From NCBI GenBank assembly GCA_007115705.1, contig QXEO01000240.1, positions 531,290 to 595,289 on the forward strand: a stretch of 64,000 nucleotides of DNA, given 5' to 3'. The DNA comes from Dactylis glomerata (Eukaryota > Streptophyta > Magnoliopsida > Poales > Poaceae). Each line of letters starts with the position of its first letter. Position 1 is the first letter of the stretch. A program made the position numbers and the translations under genes. Positions 1 through 9,968 of the stretch are shown here, piece by piece. The notes below the pieces were generated by a model that saw nothing but the letters and a program-made list of their open reading frames with translations, was not told the DNA's origin and ran no database searches.

Positions 1-299
1 CTAGACTCAGGTGAACTAACAGGTGTAACAGTGGTGTTTCCCAACTTAGCTCTAGCAATAGTAGCATCTAAAAAGGAACCTAGTGAACTACTCTCATCAA
101 GCACAGTAGAAGCATCATCTAAATTATCAGTGGCATTTTCAAACTCAGCAGAAGTAGTAGCAGTAGCATGTGCATGTGGTGGTGTAAGCAACTTACTCAT
201 AACAGATGGCGAATCAAGAGCAATAGAGGTGTTGAGAGTCGTACCTCTTCTTGTAGTGGATGGCAATATAGGAACTTTTCAATCACGAGGTTTACCCAT
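1..299 (-). pseudogene. gag: Start of gag of an Athila-like gypsy element, broken
   Basis: Reading the minus strand from the ATG at 299, the frame opens with MGKPRD and then hits TGA at codon 7 (281-279). The same frame stays open to the window edge, giving a Ser/Thr/Ala-rich, low-complexity stretch that resembles the N-terminus of gag in Athila/Sabrina-type grass elements. It lies about 60 bp downstream of a tRNA-Asp-type primer site, as expected for gag. The rest of the element lies outside the window. The early stop makes this copy non-functional unless a later start is used. The family assignment is from recognition of the LTR, primer site and gag start together. Confidence 0.6.
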
Positions 300-358
300 G
301 ATGAAAGGATTGCAGTGAACAATATGAATACCAAGTGAACTTATAGATAAAGCTATGC

Positions 359-376
359 TCCCCGGCAACGGCACCA
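359..376 (-). other. Primer binding site (tRNA-Asp type)
   Basis: The minus strand reads TGGTGCCGTTGCCGGGGA, one mismatch from the complement of the plant tRNA-Asp 3' end (TGGCGCCGTTGCCGGGGA). It sits 11 bp inside the LTR edge at 388 and fixes this LTR as the 5' LTR of a minus-strand element. Confidence 0.85.
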
Positions 377-387
377 GAAAATAGTCT

Positions 388-1785
388 TGATGACCCACAA
401 GTATAGGGGATCGCAACAGTCTTCGAGGGAAGTAAAGCCCAAATTTATTGATTTGACACAAGGGGAGCCAAAGAATATATGTAAGCCTTAACAGATGAGT
501 TGTCAACTCAGCTGCACCTGGAAACAGTCTTGCTCGCAGTGGTTTATCAGTAGCAATAGTTTTATAGTGGTGATAGTAGTGAAACAGTAACAACAGTAAT
601 AAAATAGCAGCGGTAATAGTAACAGTAGTAAACAGTAGGAACAAATACTATAGGCATAGGGATGGATTACGGGCGTTACATGGATAAGATAATTCATGAA
701 ATCAACGAGACATGGGCATTGCAGATAAATAATGATAAAGCATCCTAGTACAAACAATCATAGGCATGTGTTCCGTATATAGTCGTACGTGCTCACAAGG
801 AGAAACTTGCACGACATCTTTTGTCCTACCAGCCTGTTGCAGTAGGGCCTCAAGGGAAACTACTGGTAATTAAGGTACTCCTTTTAATAAAGTACCAGAG
901 CAAAGCATTAACACTCGGTGAACACATGTGATCCTCACATCATAGCCATCCCCTCCGGTTATCCCAATTTCTGTCACTTTGGGGCCTCGGGTTCTGGACA
1001 ACAATATGTGTATATAACTTGTAGGTAAGACCATAAACAACAAGTATCATCATAGAAATAATAACATGTTTAGATCTGAAATCATGGCACTCGGGCCCAA
1101 AGTGACAAGCATTAAGCACAACAAGTTGCAACAATGTCATAGGCACTAAATAAAGATACTAGGCACTATGCCCTAATAATCTCATATCAAATTACATGAA
1201 CAATCTCATCCAATCCCTACCATCCCCTCACCTACAGCGGGGGAATTACTCACACATGGATGGGGGAGTCATGGATGGTTGATGGAGTGACATCGGTGAT
1301 GGTGGTGATGAAGATCTCCTCCAAATCCCCGTCCCGGCAGGGTGCCAGAATGGAGTTTTTGGTTTCTGAATTGCGGTTTCTGATGGCGGCGGCGCATCGG
1401 AAGTCTATCTGGAAAAAACGCCGTCTCCCCGATATAATCGAGTTAGGGGGTATATGTAGGCGAAAAAAGGGGCCGAGAGGACTGCCGAGGCGCCCTCACA
1501 CCAGGTGGCCGTGGCCAGGGCTGGGCCGCGCCCCCTGTGCGTGTGGGGCCCTCGAGCCTCCCCTCCGTCTCGTCTTCTGGCTCCATGGGTCTTCTGGTGA
1601 AATAGGATTTTTGATGATTTTTCCCAAATTTTTACTGAAAGTTGGATTTCTGCACAAAAACGAGACACCAGAGCAATTCTGCTGAAAACAGCGTTAGTCC
1701 GTGTTAGTTGTATTCAAAACACACAAATTAGAGGAGAAACAATAGCAAAAGTGTTTGGGAAAGTAGATACGTTTTGGACGTATCA
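388..1785 (-). repeat. 5' LTR of Athila-like gypsy element (1398 bp)
   Basis: On the minus strand the repeat runs from TGATACGTCC at 1785 to GTCATCA at 388, so it has TG...CA ends. It is followed by the primer site and gag start. The partner LTR is outside the window, so no target duplication can be checked; the outer flank is GTACT (1786-1790), inside the CACTA remnant. Small ORFs within it on both strands look like chance frames. Confidence 0.75.
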
Positions 1786-1899
1786 GTACTCATGGGTATG
1801 GAAGCGATACCTATTGATGGCATAAGCATCAAATGCATTGACGGGTGAGGTAATGCCCTTGGAGATTATTTTCAACTAGGGTCTCATCTCGGGGTCACT

Positions 1900-4520
1900 T
1901 TTTGCCTACAAGTTCAGTAGGAAAAGTTTAGTAGGAGAAGTGGTCGAATAATTTAGGCACTACGAGCAAAGTTATAGAGAAAGGTACCAAAGTCGAGAAC
2001 CAGTTAATGAAACCGTAACCACCACCATTTACAAAGAGATCATTATCTTCTTGTTCCATTAGATCCTTGCTTAGCATAATATTTCTTGGTGAATTGTCTA
2101 TGGCAATGAAAATAGGAAGTGTTAGCCACAGATTAGCGAGTGAATGTTTGTGAAAAACTAAGTAGTGAGCACTTACTTGAGGAACAGCTTCACTTCATCC
2201 TTGCTTTTCAAGACATACAAGTAGATTAAGCCCCATTCGGGATTCATTATCTTGCGCCTCTTCATGCCTCTTAATGTGCCACCTAGCCCTATGAAGATGC
2301 CAAGCTTGGGTACATCATCAGGGTTGGCGGCATTGTAACAAAGGATTGGATTGTGCTGAGTGGGAATGTTTTCATCATATACTTTGTCGTGAAGTTTGAC
2401 ACCTCCTTGTTAAGGGTTGCCTCGACTATGGATGGCTCGATCTTGCATTTATTGCCACATTGCTCATGAAGCTTCTTTGTTTCTCTCCCAGGGCCATACT
2501 GCCAACGGGTCTACATAGTGGCCCCCAGTAATGCCTATTGCGGGAGATGGAAGATCATATGTTGCATCAGATTAAAGAACCCTAGCGGAAGGAGCATCTC
2601 TAACTTGCAAAGAAGCTCGGGTGCTTGTTTATCTAGCTTCTTGACCACTTCACGGTCCAACTCCTTAGCACAAAGCTGGCGGAAGAAATAGCTCAACTCC
2701 ACTAGCACTAGCCAAGTCTTCTCATCGACATAGCCTCGAATCATGATCGACATTATCCGCCCAAGCCACATGTGATAGTCATGACTCTTCAGCCCATGCA
2801 CTCACAACGTCTCCAGGTTTGCTCCCCTCATCCAATTAGCTGCATACCCTTCAGGGAAGAACAAGTAGTTGATGATCCACTGGAATATTTCCCTTCTTTT
2901 AAGCCTAGAAGGGCAGAACGGGGCCTTTCGCTTATTCCACCTGGGTCCTTTGACTCTGGGATGCTACATGTTCAAATCTGTCCTATCGCACCATTCTTGT
3001 TGATCGATTCTAGCCTTAATGTCATCCTTCATCTTCTCGGTGTCACTCCTATATTTATGATTCACTTCAAGGAATTTTTGGGTTTCATCAAAGTAGGAAT
3101 ACTTGCCTCTCTTATTCAGCTAGGAGAAAGTCACAACCTGCCTACACACCGGGCAAGGCCACTTCCCATGTGTACACAAGCCGCAGAAGAACACACGTGC
3201 CGGTAGGTCATGTAGGGATGTGTGGTACCAGACAAACATATCGAAGTTCTCCTTTGTTGCGGCATCGTATGTTCGCACCCCACGATCTTCCCACCCAACA
3301 AGCAAGTCATCCACTAGCGGCTCAAGGTACACACTCATATTCTTCCCCGGGTACTTCGGCCCTGGGATTAGCATTGACACAAACATGTTCTCGGATCTCA
3401 TGATGATGCCATAATGGAGGTTTGGGGGAATAACAAACACGGGCCAACAACTGTATGTTGCAGCCGACATACCATATGGATTGAACCCATCAGTTGATAT
3501 CGCAACTACTACACTCCTCGGGTCGCCCGCTTTGAAAGGATATTTCTTGGCGAAGTTCTGCCAATCTTGACCATCTGACAGATGTATCATCTTGTCTTTG
3601 TATCATTTCCCCTCAATGGGCCATCACATATGCTGGGCAGATTCCTCCATCATGAAAAGCTCTTGGAGCCTCGGCAAGAATGGAAGATAACAGAGGATCT
3701 TTTGGGGAATCCCAGTGTGCCTCTTCGTGCCATCACAAGAGTTGACCTCCAAGTACCTAGAGGATTTGCAACGGAGGCAATAGTTGTATTTAGCATGTTC
3801 TTTTCTAAATAGCATGCATCCCTTTGGACAAGCGTCTATATTTTCATATGGCATCTTCAGTGATTTGAGGATTTTAGTTGACTCATAAAAGCTCTTGGTC
3901 AAGATGTGCCCTATCGGCAGACTGTTACCAATGACAACCAGAAGATCATTGAACTTCTCTCTAGATAAGTTACTCTGGCACTTGAAGGCCATTTGGCAAG
4001 CCACGACATCCAACTGGCTAACCTCTATATGTGGATGAAGGGGTTCTACGTAGCAAACATAGCCTCGTAAAACTTCTTTTTACTCTGCTCCTGGTCCTCA
4101 CTTGTCACCGCCTCGTGTGGTGTCTCCGCCACCTCTTGTGTCTCCTCCTCTGCATTAGGGTTTTCAGGTGCATTTGCATCGAGGAAGGCATCTAAACATG
4201 CGTCAAACCCATCATCAAATCCTCCCGCTGGCTAGCTCTGCTGTGACTCCTTTCTAACACGTTTTGCTAGTTGCTTGCCATGGCAAATCCAACGATCGTA
4301 ATTCGGTGTGAACCCAAAATTTAGCAGGTGTTTACTCATTTCATATTTCATCATCGTTATATGTTACGACATTGCATGCAAGGGCACAACACTTTTGCGG
4401 GTCTGGTAGGGATGGCAAATGCATTGTCCACAAACTGCTCGGTCTTATCTCCCCATTCATCAGTAAAAACCCACTGACTGGTTCTGCTCTCGTACATCCA
4501 CAAGTCGGACCCATCCTCTA
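1900..4520 (-). pseudogene. TNP2-type CACTA transposase, degenerate
   Basis: Reading down the minus strand, an N-terminal transposase-associated domain lies near 4520-4270, with CPCMQCRN and a GFTPNYDRW block. An acidic linker follows, then two large blocks (4013-3624 and 3590-3120) of the tnp2 core, including a GMSAATYSCWPV stretch, a GPKYPG motif and the metal-binding-like CGLCTHGKWPCPVC. A block at 2801-2535 (LKSHDYHMW ... FNLMQHMIFHLPQ) resembles the DUF4218 domain that follows the core in plant TNP2 proteins. The order matches an intact transposase, but the blocks lie in several frames separated by stops and frameshifts. The family cuts and rejoins the ends of CACTA elements; this copy cannot make a full protein. 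Confidence 0.8.
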
Positions 4521-4659
4521 TCTAGTACAAAAACATAAATACAATGCTTTCAATTTAATATGTCATTACATCTAGTATTAGTTCAATTAATTTTAACAAA
4601 TACAGGTTTTACGCCATGCATCCACCTATATCTCTAATAGGTAAGCTCTAATCCCACCC

Positions 4660-4861
4660 GAGGATGTGCAGATTGGGTACTTTCTCCACGCTCTACCCTG
4701 CCTCGAGACAAAATTTCGGTAGCACCACCCCGTTGTTCTCCCGATACACGTCTCAGGCCAAAAGCCGAGAGGATGTGCATCTGGAGAACAACGGGGAGGC
4801 GTCGCTGAAATCCTGTCTCAAGCTCAGAGCAAAGCATGGAGAACCCAATCTACACATCCTC
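4660..4861. repeat. Long imperfect inverted repeat (hairpin) in the CACTA element
   Basis: The left arm (about 4660-4755) and the reverse complement of the right arm (about 4770-4861) align over some 90 bp, sharing blocks such as GAGGATGTG, AGATTGGGT, GAGACA and CCCCGTTGTTCTCC. Identity by eye is about 70-75%. The loop is short and centred on GGCCAAAAGCC near 4755-4766. It lies just upstream of the transposase start on the minus strand. No ORF crossing it looks real. Confidence 0.7.
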
Positions 4862-5279
4862 CGGTTGTCCAAAGTACATGGACAAGCCAAAAGAGTTATG
4901 GCCATAAATATGCAATTTATGCATATTTATTCATGTAACCCTTCCAAACAGGAGATGCCTAGGTATTGCGACTGACTTGGTGATCTAGACTCAAAAATAA
5001 AAACCTAGGTACATGTGAAGATAGGTGCAAGATTCATACCCTCGAAGTGTGAGCGAACCATCAAAGAAGAGGGCTCCGGCTGGTCGGCGCTGCTGCAGGA
5101 GAGTTTGCGGTGTAGGGGGCTCCGACAGGTCGGCGCGTGCAGGAGTTGAAGAGGGATCCAGCCGGTCGGCCCTCCTCCTCACCAGGGGCTCATGTGGTGG
5201 CCGAGCAAGGGAGCCCGCGATGGAGGAGTAGGGGCCGGTGCTGGGCAGCGGCTGGGGTGCAGGTAGCGGCGGCAGGGGA
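4862..5279. other. GC-rich CACTA internal sequence, no gene seen
   Basis: This stretch continues the CACTA element up to the solo LTR. It holds GC-rich tracts with repeated GGTCGGC and GGCTCCG words. Short ORFs on both strands show no recognisable domain. Confidence 0.4.
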
Positions 5280-6711
5280 TGATGTCTACGAACGCTTATA
5301 TTCTTGTAGACAGTGTTGGGCCTCCAAGTGCAGAGGTTTGTAGAACAGCAGCAAGTTTCCCTTAAGTGGATCACCCAAGGTTTATCGAACTCAGGGAGGA
5401 AGAGGTCAAAGGTATCCGTCTCAAGCAACCATGCAATTACGATACAAGAAGTCTCTTGTGTCCCCAACACACCCAATACACTTGTCAGATGTATAGGTGC
5501 ACTAGTTCGGCGAAGAGATAGTGAAATACAAGTAATATGGATGATTATAAGTAGTAAATGTAATCTGATATAAATATCGCTGCGAGCAAACATGTAACAG
5601 AAATGAATGTAAACGGTGTTTCAATGCTTAGAAACAAGGCCTAGGGATCATACTTTCACTAGTGGACACTCTCAACAAAGATAATATAATTGAACACATA
5701 AATATCTATTTTCACTATGCCATTCTAAACTATTCTCCAATGGATAACGAACACTAATCATGTGTAGGGCTACGAAGCACTCCTCAAAGTTCACATTTCC
5801 CCAAACTAGATTGCCCCACACTATCACCTTGAGCGCACTAGATGGTTCCAATAAACACCAACAGTTCATAGAGACACTAGCCAAAGAGACACACATAATG
5901 CACACACTGTCATCCTTCACATCATGGTACAAGGTGTCTCCAGAGATTATAATAATAAAGGACGGGAGTAGCATAGTATATGAAGAACAACATCTACCAA
6001 TTCAACTAGATACAAAGCTCATGATCACATATAGATCACATCATGGGAGAGAGAGGTGAACCACATAGCTAGCGGTAGAGCCCTCAGCCCCGGGGGAGAA
6101 CTACTCCCTCCTCATCATGGGAGACAGCAACGTCGATGGAGATGGCGGTGAAGACGATGGAGATGGCGGTGGAGTCGATGGAGTCAATGAAGATGGCTCC
6201 GGGGGCACTTCCCCGTCCCGGCAGGGTGCTGGAACAGAGAGTTTTGCCCCCCGAAATTGGTCTTCAATGGCGGTGGCGCTGCGGAACTTTACTGGGAGAA
6301 ACGCCGATTGATTTAGGTTTTTCACGTCAGAGGCTTTAAATAGGCGGAGGGGCGATGTCAGAGGGCAGCCAGGGGCCCCACACCTGGTGGTGGCGCGGCC
6401 AGGAGGGCACCCGCGCCACCCTATGGTGTGCCAGCCTCCTGGCCCCCCTCCGGCTCTCCTTCGGACTTCGTCTCGTGTCGGGAAAAATAGGAGGGCCGGG
6501 CTTCATTTCGTCCTATTCCAAGAATATTTCCTGTGTAACTTTTCTAAAACACAAAAATAGCAGAAAACAGGGAACTGGCACTGTGGCATCTCGTTAATAG
6601 GTTAGTTCTAGAAAATGCATAAAATGCCATGAAGTGTAACAAAACACAAGACAATTGGTGCATAAACAAGCATGGAGCATAAAAAATTATAGATACGTTT
6701 GAGACGTATCA
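5280..6711 (-). repeat. Solo LTR of the 21029-27934 Athila-like family (1432 bp)
   Basis: It starts TGATGTCTACG and ends GAGACGTATCA, and is plainly related to the LTRs at 21029 and 26397, but is shorter and more diverged. No primer site, internal sequence or partner LTR adjoins it. The 5-mers on either side are GGGGA (5275-5279) and GGGGC (6712-6716), a near-match that fits a target duplication with one later change. The GC-rich CACTA sequence resumes directly after it. Confidence 0.8.
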
Positions 6712-7119
6712 GGGGCGTAGGTGGCAGGGGGAGGAGCAGGGGCGGGCAGCGTCGGCACGAGGAGGATCACAGGCGGGCAACGTCGACAAGGGAAGGAGAG
6801 GCCGTGCACGGGGAAGAGCGAGGACGGGCAGCGTTGATAGGCGGAGTAGAGGTTGAGGTAGTCACAACACCGGGGTGGAGCAGAGGCAGGGTGGAACTAG
6901 GTGGTGGTGGAGATCACAAGCTGGGCGACAGTGGCCGAGGCAGGCGGGGAGAGAGCTGGGCAGGTGGCGGTGGCAGGCACAGTGAGGTGGGCAGGTGGGG
7001 AGAGAGCTGGGCAACGGCGGCAGATCAAGCTGGGCAGACGCGGGGGAGAGAAATGAATTAGGGGATGGGACAGACACGGTGGGAATTTTTGGTTGGTTAG
7101 GGTTTGCTCTCGGGGAGGG
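6712..7119. other. GC-rich CACTA internal sequence, no gene seen
   Basis: G-rich sequence with repeated GGGCAG, GGTGG and GAGAGCTGGGCA words continues the composition of 5090-5279 across the solo LTR. Long open frames here reflect GC bias; their translations are low-complexity Gly/Arg strings without a domain. Confidence 0.4.
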
Positions 7120-7245
7120 GATTTGCCGTGTCTCTCCTTGTAAAACACACGACAAAGAACCATGTTTTCCGTGTATCTTCCAGCAAAACACATGGCAAAG
7201 AGCCAACGTTTGCCGTGTGTGTCTTCCTGTACAACACACGATAAA
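7120..7245. repeat. CACTA subterminal repeats, inner block
   Basis: Repeated units of the type TTTGCCGTGT, CACACGACAAAG, CACATGGCAAAG and CACACGATAAAG occur in both orientations. Arrays of this kind are the binding sites of the second CACTA-encoded protein in known plant elements. The block is broken at its right edge by the inverted-repeat element starting about 7243. Confidence 0.6.
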
Positions 7246-7334
7246 GTACCAAAGTTCATTCCCAAAGCGTTATCACATGTGTGTGCGTTATCGCATGTGT
7301 ATGGCTGATCACACCTCGAAGATTGAATTTATTT

Positions 7335-7450
7335 TTCGCATCTAGGTCACATAAAATGACGCCACGCAAAGGTCTTGTATTTTTTTGATTTTTTGAATGA
7401 GTTATGCCCGATACGGGACCCATATGAAATGACGACACCCAAAAACTTCC
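7335..7450 (+). repeat. Direct repeat, copy 1
   Basis: It begins CGCATCTAGGTCACATAAAA and matches 8010-8125 over about 115 bp with scattered differences. Both copies contain GGTCTTGTATTTTTT, TTATGCCCGA and AAATGACGAC. They lie inside the inverted-repeat-bounded element. Confidence 0.7.
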
Positions 7451-8009
7451 GCTCGCGGCCAGGCGGGGCGGAGTCCCGCCTTAACGGTCATATTTTCATG
7501 AATAAATGATGGGTTGCACATCCAAAAATGATTTTTTCCCCAAAAATTAGGAGCTTGTCTTATATACCGCTAAAGTGCAAACCCACCCCGGTTCCAGCGG
7601 AATTGGCATGAGCTTGCACAAAATCCAATATACCACCAAAAGGGTGCCGCAATGAAATGAGATCTGATATCCGAATCCAAGGTGGTCTACTATTTATTCG
7701 GGGTGTTGTGTCCAGCTTCCAATTTTGCTTTTCGGTAGCTGCCTCACAAAAAACCTGATTTCGGTAGTCCAAAAATGGAAAAAGTACTTTTCGTGGGACA
7801 AAACGAAAATCAACCTTCGTGGCATTCCTCACCATCCCAAGGGACAAACATGTGTCCGATATGGCCTCTTTCCGACAAACTATGCCATGATCAGGGCCAA
7901 ATCTAGCTCATTTGACCTAAAAAGCCATGCAACCTCGAACATGGTAGGTCATTTCTGTGAAGGGACTTTTTGAAAAACTGCCGTAACCTTGGTTTGATTT
8001 TTTTCCCGC

Positions 8010-8125
8010 ATCTAGGTCACATAAAATGATGCCACACAAAGGTCTTGTATTTTTTCGATATTTTTGAATTGGTTATGCCCGAGTCGGGACCCGCATAAAA
8101 TGACGACGCCCAAAAACTCCTGCAT
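8010..8125 (+). repeat. Direct repeat, copy 2
   Basis: Second copy of the repeat at 7335-7450, same strand, with differences such as ACGCCACGC against ATGCCACAC and GATACGGGAC against GAGTCGGGAC. Confidence 0.7.
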
Positions 8126-8569
8126 AAAATGAAAACCCACAAAAACCCCCCCAGAGCTATCGTGCAACCATAATATATATAGACATGTGTGTTATGATGT
8201 TTAGAGAGGCAAATATCTATCTCAGAGGTGTGATCACCCTATTCACACACATGCGATAACACTTAGGAAAGTTTCGTACTTCTCGAAGAGGAAACTTGCA
8301 CAACGGGTACATTAGTGGCTAAAATATGGCACAAAGTCTTAGACCTAGTTTTCCATGTAGCTATTGTCTAAACAAACCTAAACAAAGTTAAAAATACATC
8401 GGGGGAACCTCTCATAGAGAAAGCTAGGGGTAGACCAGCGGGGCCCACAGACTGGTGTTTGGGGGGAGACCCCTGGGCGCCAAAATCCCACAAAAACTTA
8501 CATGTGGACCTAGGACATGTGTGAAAGTGTGGTGGAAGTTGAAATATTGCAATACATGCGCAAAAGAAT

Positions 8570-9130
8570 GTAATGAGAGGAGGGAAAATGAAGAAAACAG
8601 GATTTGCCGTGCGCCGTTGGAGGATGCACGACAAAGGTTGAAGATATGTCATGCACCGTGGGCACCCCTCATGGCAAACTTTGAAAATATGCCCGACAGC
8701 CCAGATGTGCGCTCAAATCAAATTTTTGTGGCAAAACATAGCACTTAACAAAAAAAAAATGAAAATGCAAGTTTGCCGTGCGTGACAGCCAAGCACACGC
8801 CAAAGCCTCTCTGTTAGGACGCACCGTCAGATGGTCGTGGAGCTGGGCCCATCATGCCAGTATTTCGTGTGCCCTATTTTGCCGTGCGTTATTATGGTGA
8901 TTTGACATGTGCGTTGATGTGTGTGTTCTTGCCACACAGTTTGTCGTGGGTTTTTCTTTTCCTGTGAGTTCTTGGCGGATGTGACATGTAGTTTGGCTTT
9001 GCCATGCGCTGGCTGCTTTGACTTATGGCATTCAATTGTATGCTGTGCGTCAACGCACGGCAAAGGAGCAGGGCACGACAGCAACAGTGAATAGACTATG
9101 CAGACACTTTTTAGCGGCAAGGCAAATCAA
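8570..9130. repeat. CACTA subterminal repeats, outer block
   Basis: Many units resembling TTTGCCGTGCG, GCACGACAAAGG, GCACGGCAAAGG and TTGCCATGCGC appear in both orientations. They resume the array interrupted near 7245, so this should be the outer subterminal region of the CACTA element. No ORF here is credible. Confidence 0.6.
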
Positions 9131-9170
9131 GGAGAAAATCCCGTAGGGTTTTTGTAGGATTTCCTATGGT

Positions 9171-9597
9171 GACGCACTGGTAGAGTTACCATTTTTCGAG
9201 TGATCAGCGTAAAGACATCCATGTAAGCGGGGAATTTCCATGGCATCCTTCTCCATCGCACTTTGCACTCTCATGAGTGGGGCGGGATGGTGGATCTGAT
9301 GGAAAGGCGGTGAGCGATAGCTCTTCGTTGAGGAATGGAGGCAGTGGAAATTCTCCCATGGACGATCTTGGGTTTGAGCCATCATGGAGAGGAAGAGGGT
9401 AGCTTGATCTGTCGAGGAACTTGTGGTTCGTTCAACGAAGTAAGATGGCTGGGGATTTTTAAGGTCCGTACAACCAACCATTCAGTCACATGACCTTGTT
9501 TAAACAGACGTGTAATGCATGCACATTAGTGTTGGATGTTACGTTCATTCCAAGCTTTGGGGGCATATATGTTTCTTGCTCAGTTTCGGTGTCCTAG
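9171..9597. other. Unassigned flank before the Tat-1 element
   Basis: This is the sequence between the CACTA repeats and the Tat-1 LTR. A minus-strand open frame of 105 codons (9481-9164) has no recognisable domain. The last five bases, CCTAG (9593-9597), are the left target duplication of Tat-1. I see no further structure. Confidence 0.4.
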
Positions 9598-9931
9598 TGA
9601 CAAGGGTATAGATAATAGAGCCCGTTAGTTAGCTACCCCTGAGGCCCGTTAAGCTAGGCCCAATTGTAATACTAGTCAAAATACGATTTCATGTCGTATG
9701 TCCATATTGTAATCTGTGTCGGATCCCTCCCGATCCCTGAGACCTGGCCACCTATATATAGGGGCCAGGAGGGGACGGTAAGGGACAAATTGAAAGCAAG
9801 CCAGGTTTACACCCACGTTTACTTTCGATAGCCACCTTGTTTGACTGATTCTACCTTCGAGTTTATCTGACGCCCTATCTCCCCGATCCTAAGTCCTTCA
9901 TCTAGGACATTTGTCGAGTTAAACCTCGTCA
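9598..9931 (+). repeat. Tat-1 5' LTR (334 bp)
   Basis: It runs TGACAAGGG to CTCGTCA, is preceded by CCTAG and followed after two bases by the primer site. A TATATATA box at 9753-9760 sits in a 27-bp near-palindrome (9743-9769). It is short for a Tat-lineage LTR. Confidence 0.92.
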
Positions 9932-9933
9932 AT

Positions 9934-9950
9934 TGGCGCCGACCGTGGGG
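9934..9950 (+). other. Tat-1 primer binding site
   Basis: TGGCGCCGACCGTGGGG begins two bases after the LTR. The first eight bases match the tRNA-Asp complement (TGGCGCCG) and the rest differ. The same site occurs in Tat-2 at 51087-51103. Confidence 0.75.
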
Positions 9951-9968
9951 ACTCTGGGCATTGGAATC

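Larger units (their letters stand above)
7243..8282. mobile_element. Inverted-repeat-bounded non-autonomous element
   Basis: The left end (7243-7316) and the reverse complement of the right end (8223-8282) share AAGTAC, GTTATC, GCATGTGTGTG and GTGATCACACCTC in the same order, giving terminal inverted repeats of roughly 60-70 bp. The inside is AT-rich, has no convincing ORF and holds a direct repeat of about 115 bp. The element separates two blocks of CACTA subterminal repeats, as an insertion would. I could not settle the exact ends or a target duplication. It could be a Mutator-like or other DNA transposon derivative. Confidence 0.5.
1786..9170 (-). mobile_element. CACTA (En/Spm-type) transposon remnant
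   Basis: This block is defined by a minus-strand TNP2-type transposase pseudogene (about 1900-4520) and by subterminal repeats of the form TTTGCCGTG / CACGGCAAA at 7120-7245 and 8580-9130. It is interrupted by a solo LTR (5280-6711) and an inverted-repeat element (about 7243-8282), and is cut on the left by the Athila-like LTR. I could not find a clean CACTA/TAGTG terminus. The minus-strand sequence CACCATAGG near 9172 may be a decayed end, but that is a guess. Confidence 0.65.

Noticed and set aside
1260..1685. 141-codon plus-strand frame
   Set aside because: It lies wholly inside an LTR, overlaps a minus-strand frame and has no recognisable content.
6699..7061. Long GC-rich open frame with Gly/Arg-rich translation
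   Set aside because: It crosses the solo LTR boundary at 6711 and follows base composition; there is no domain and both strands are open.
9164..9481. 105-codon minus-strand frame as a gene
   Set aside because: No domain, no relative in the window and no promoter; left as unassigned flank.
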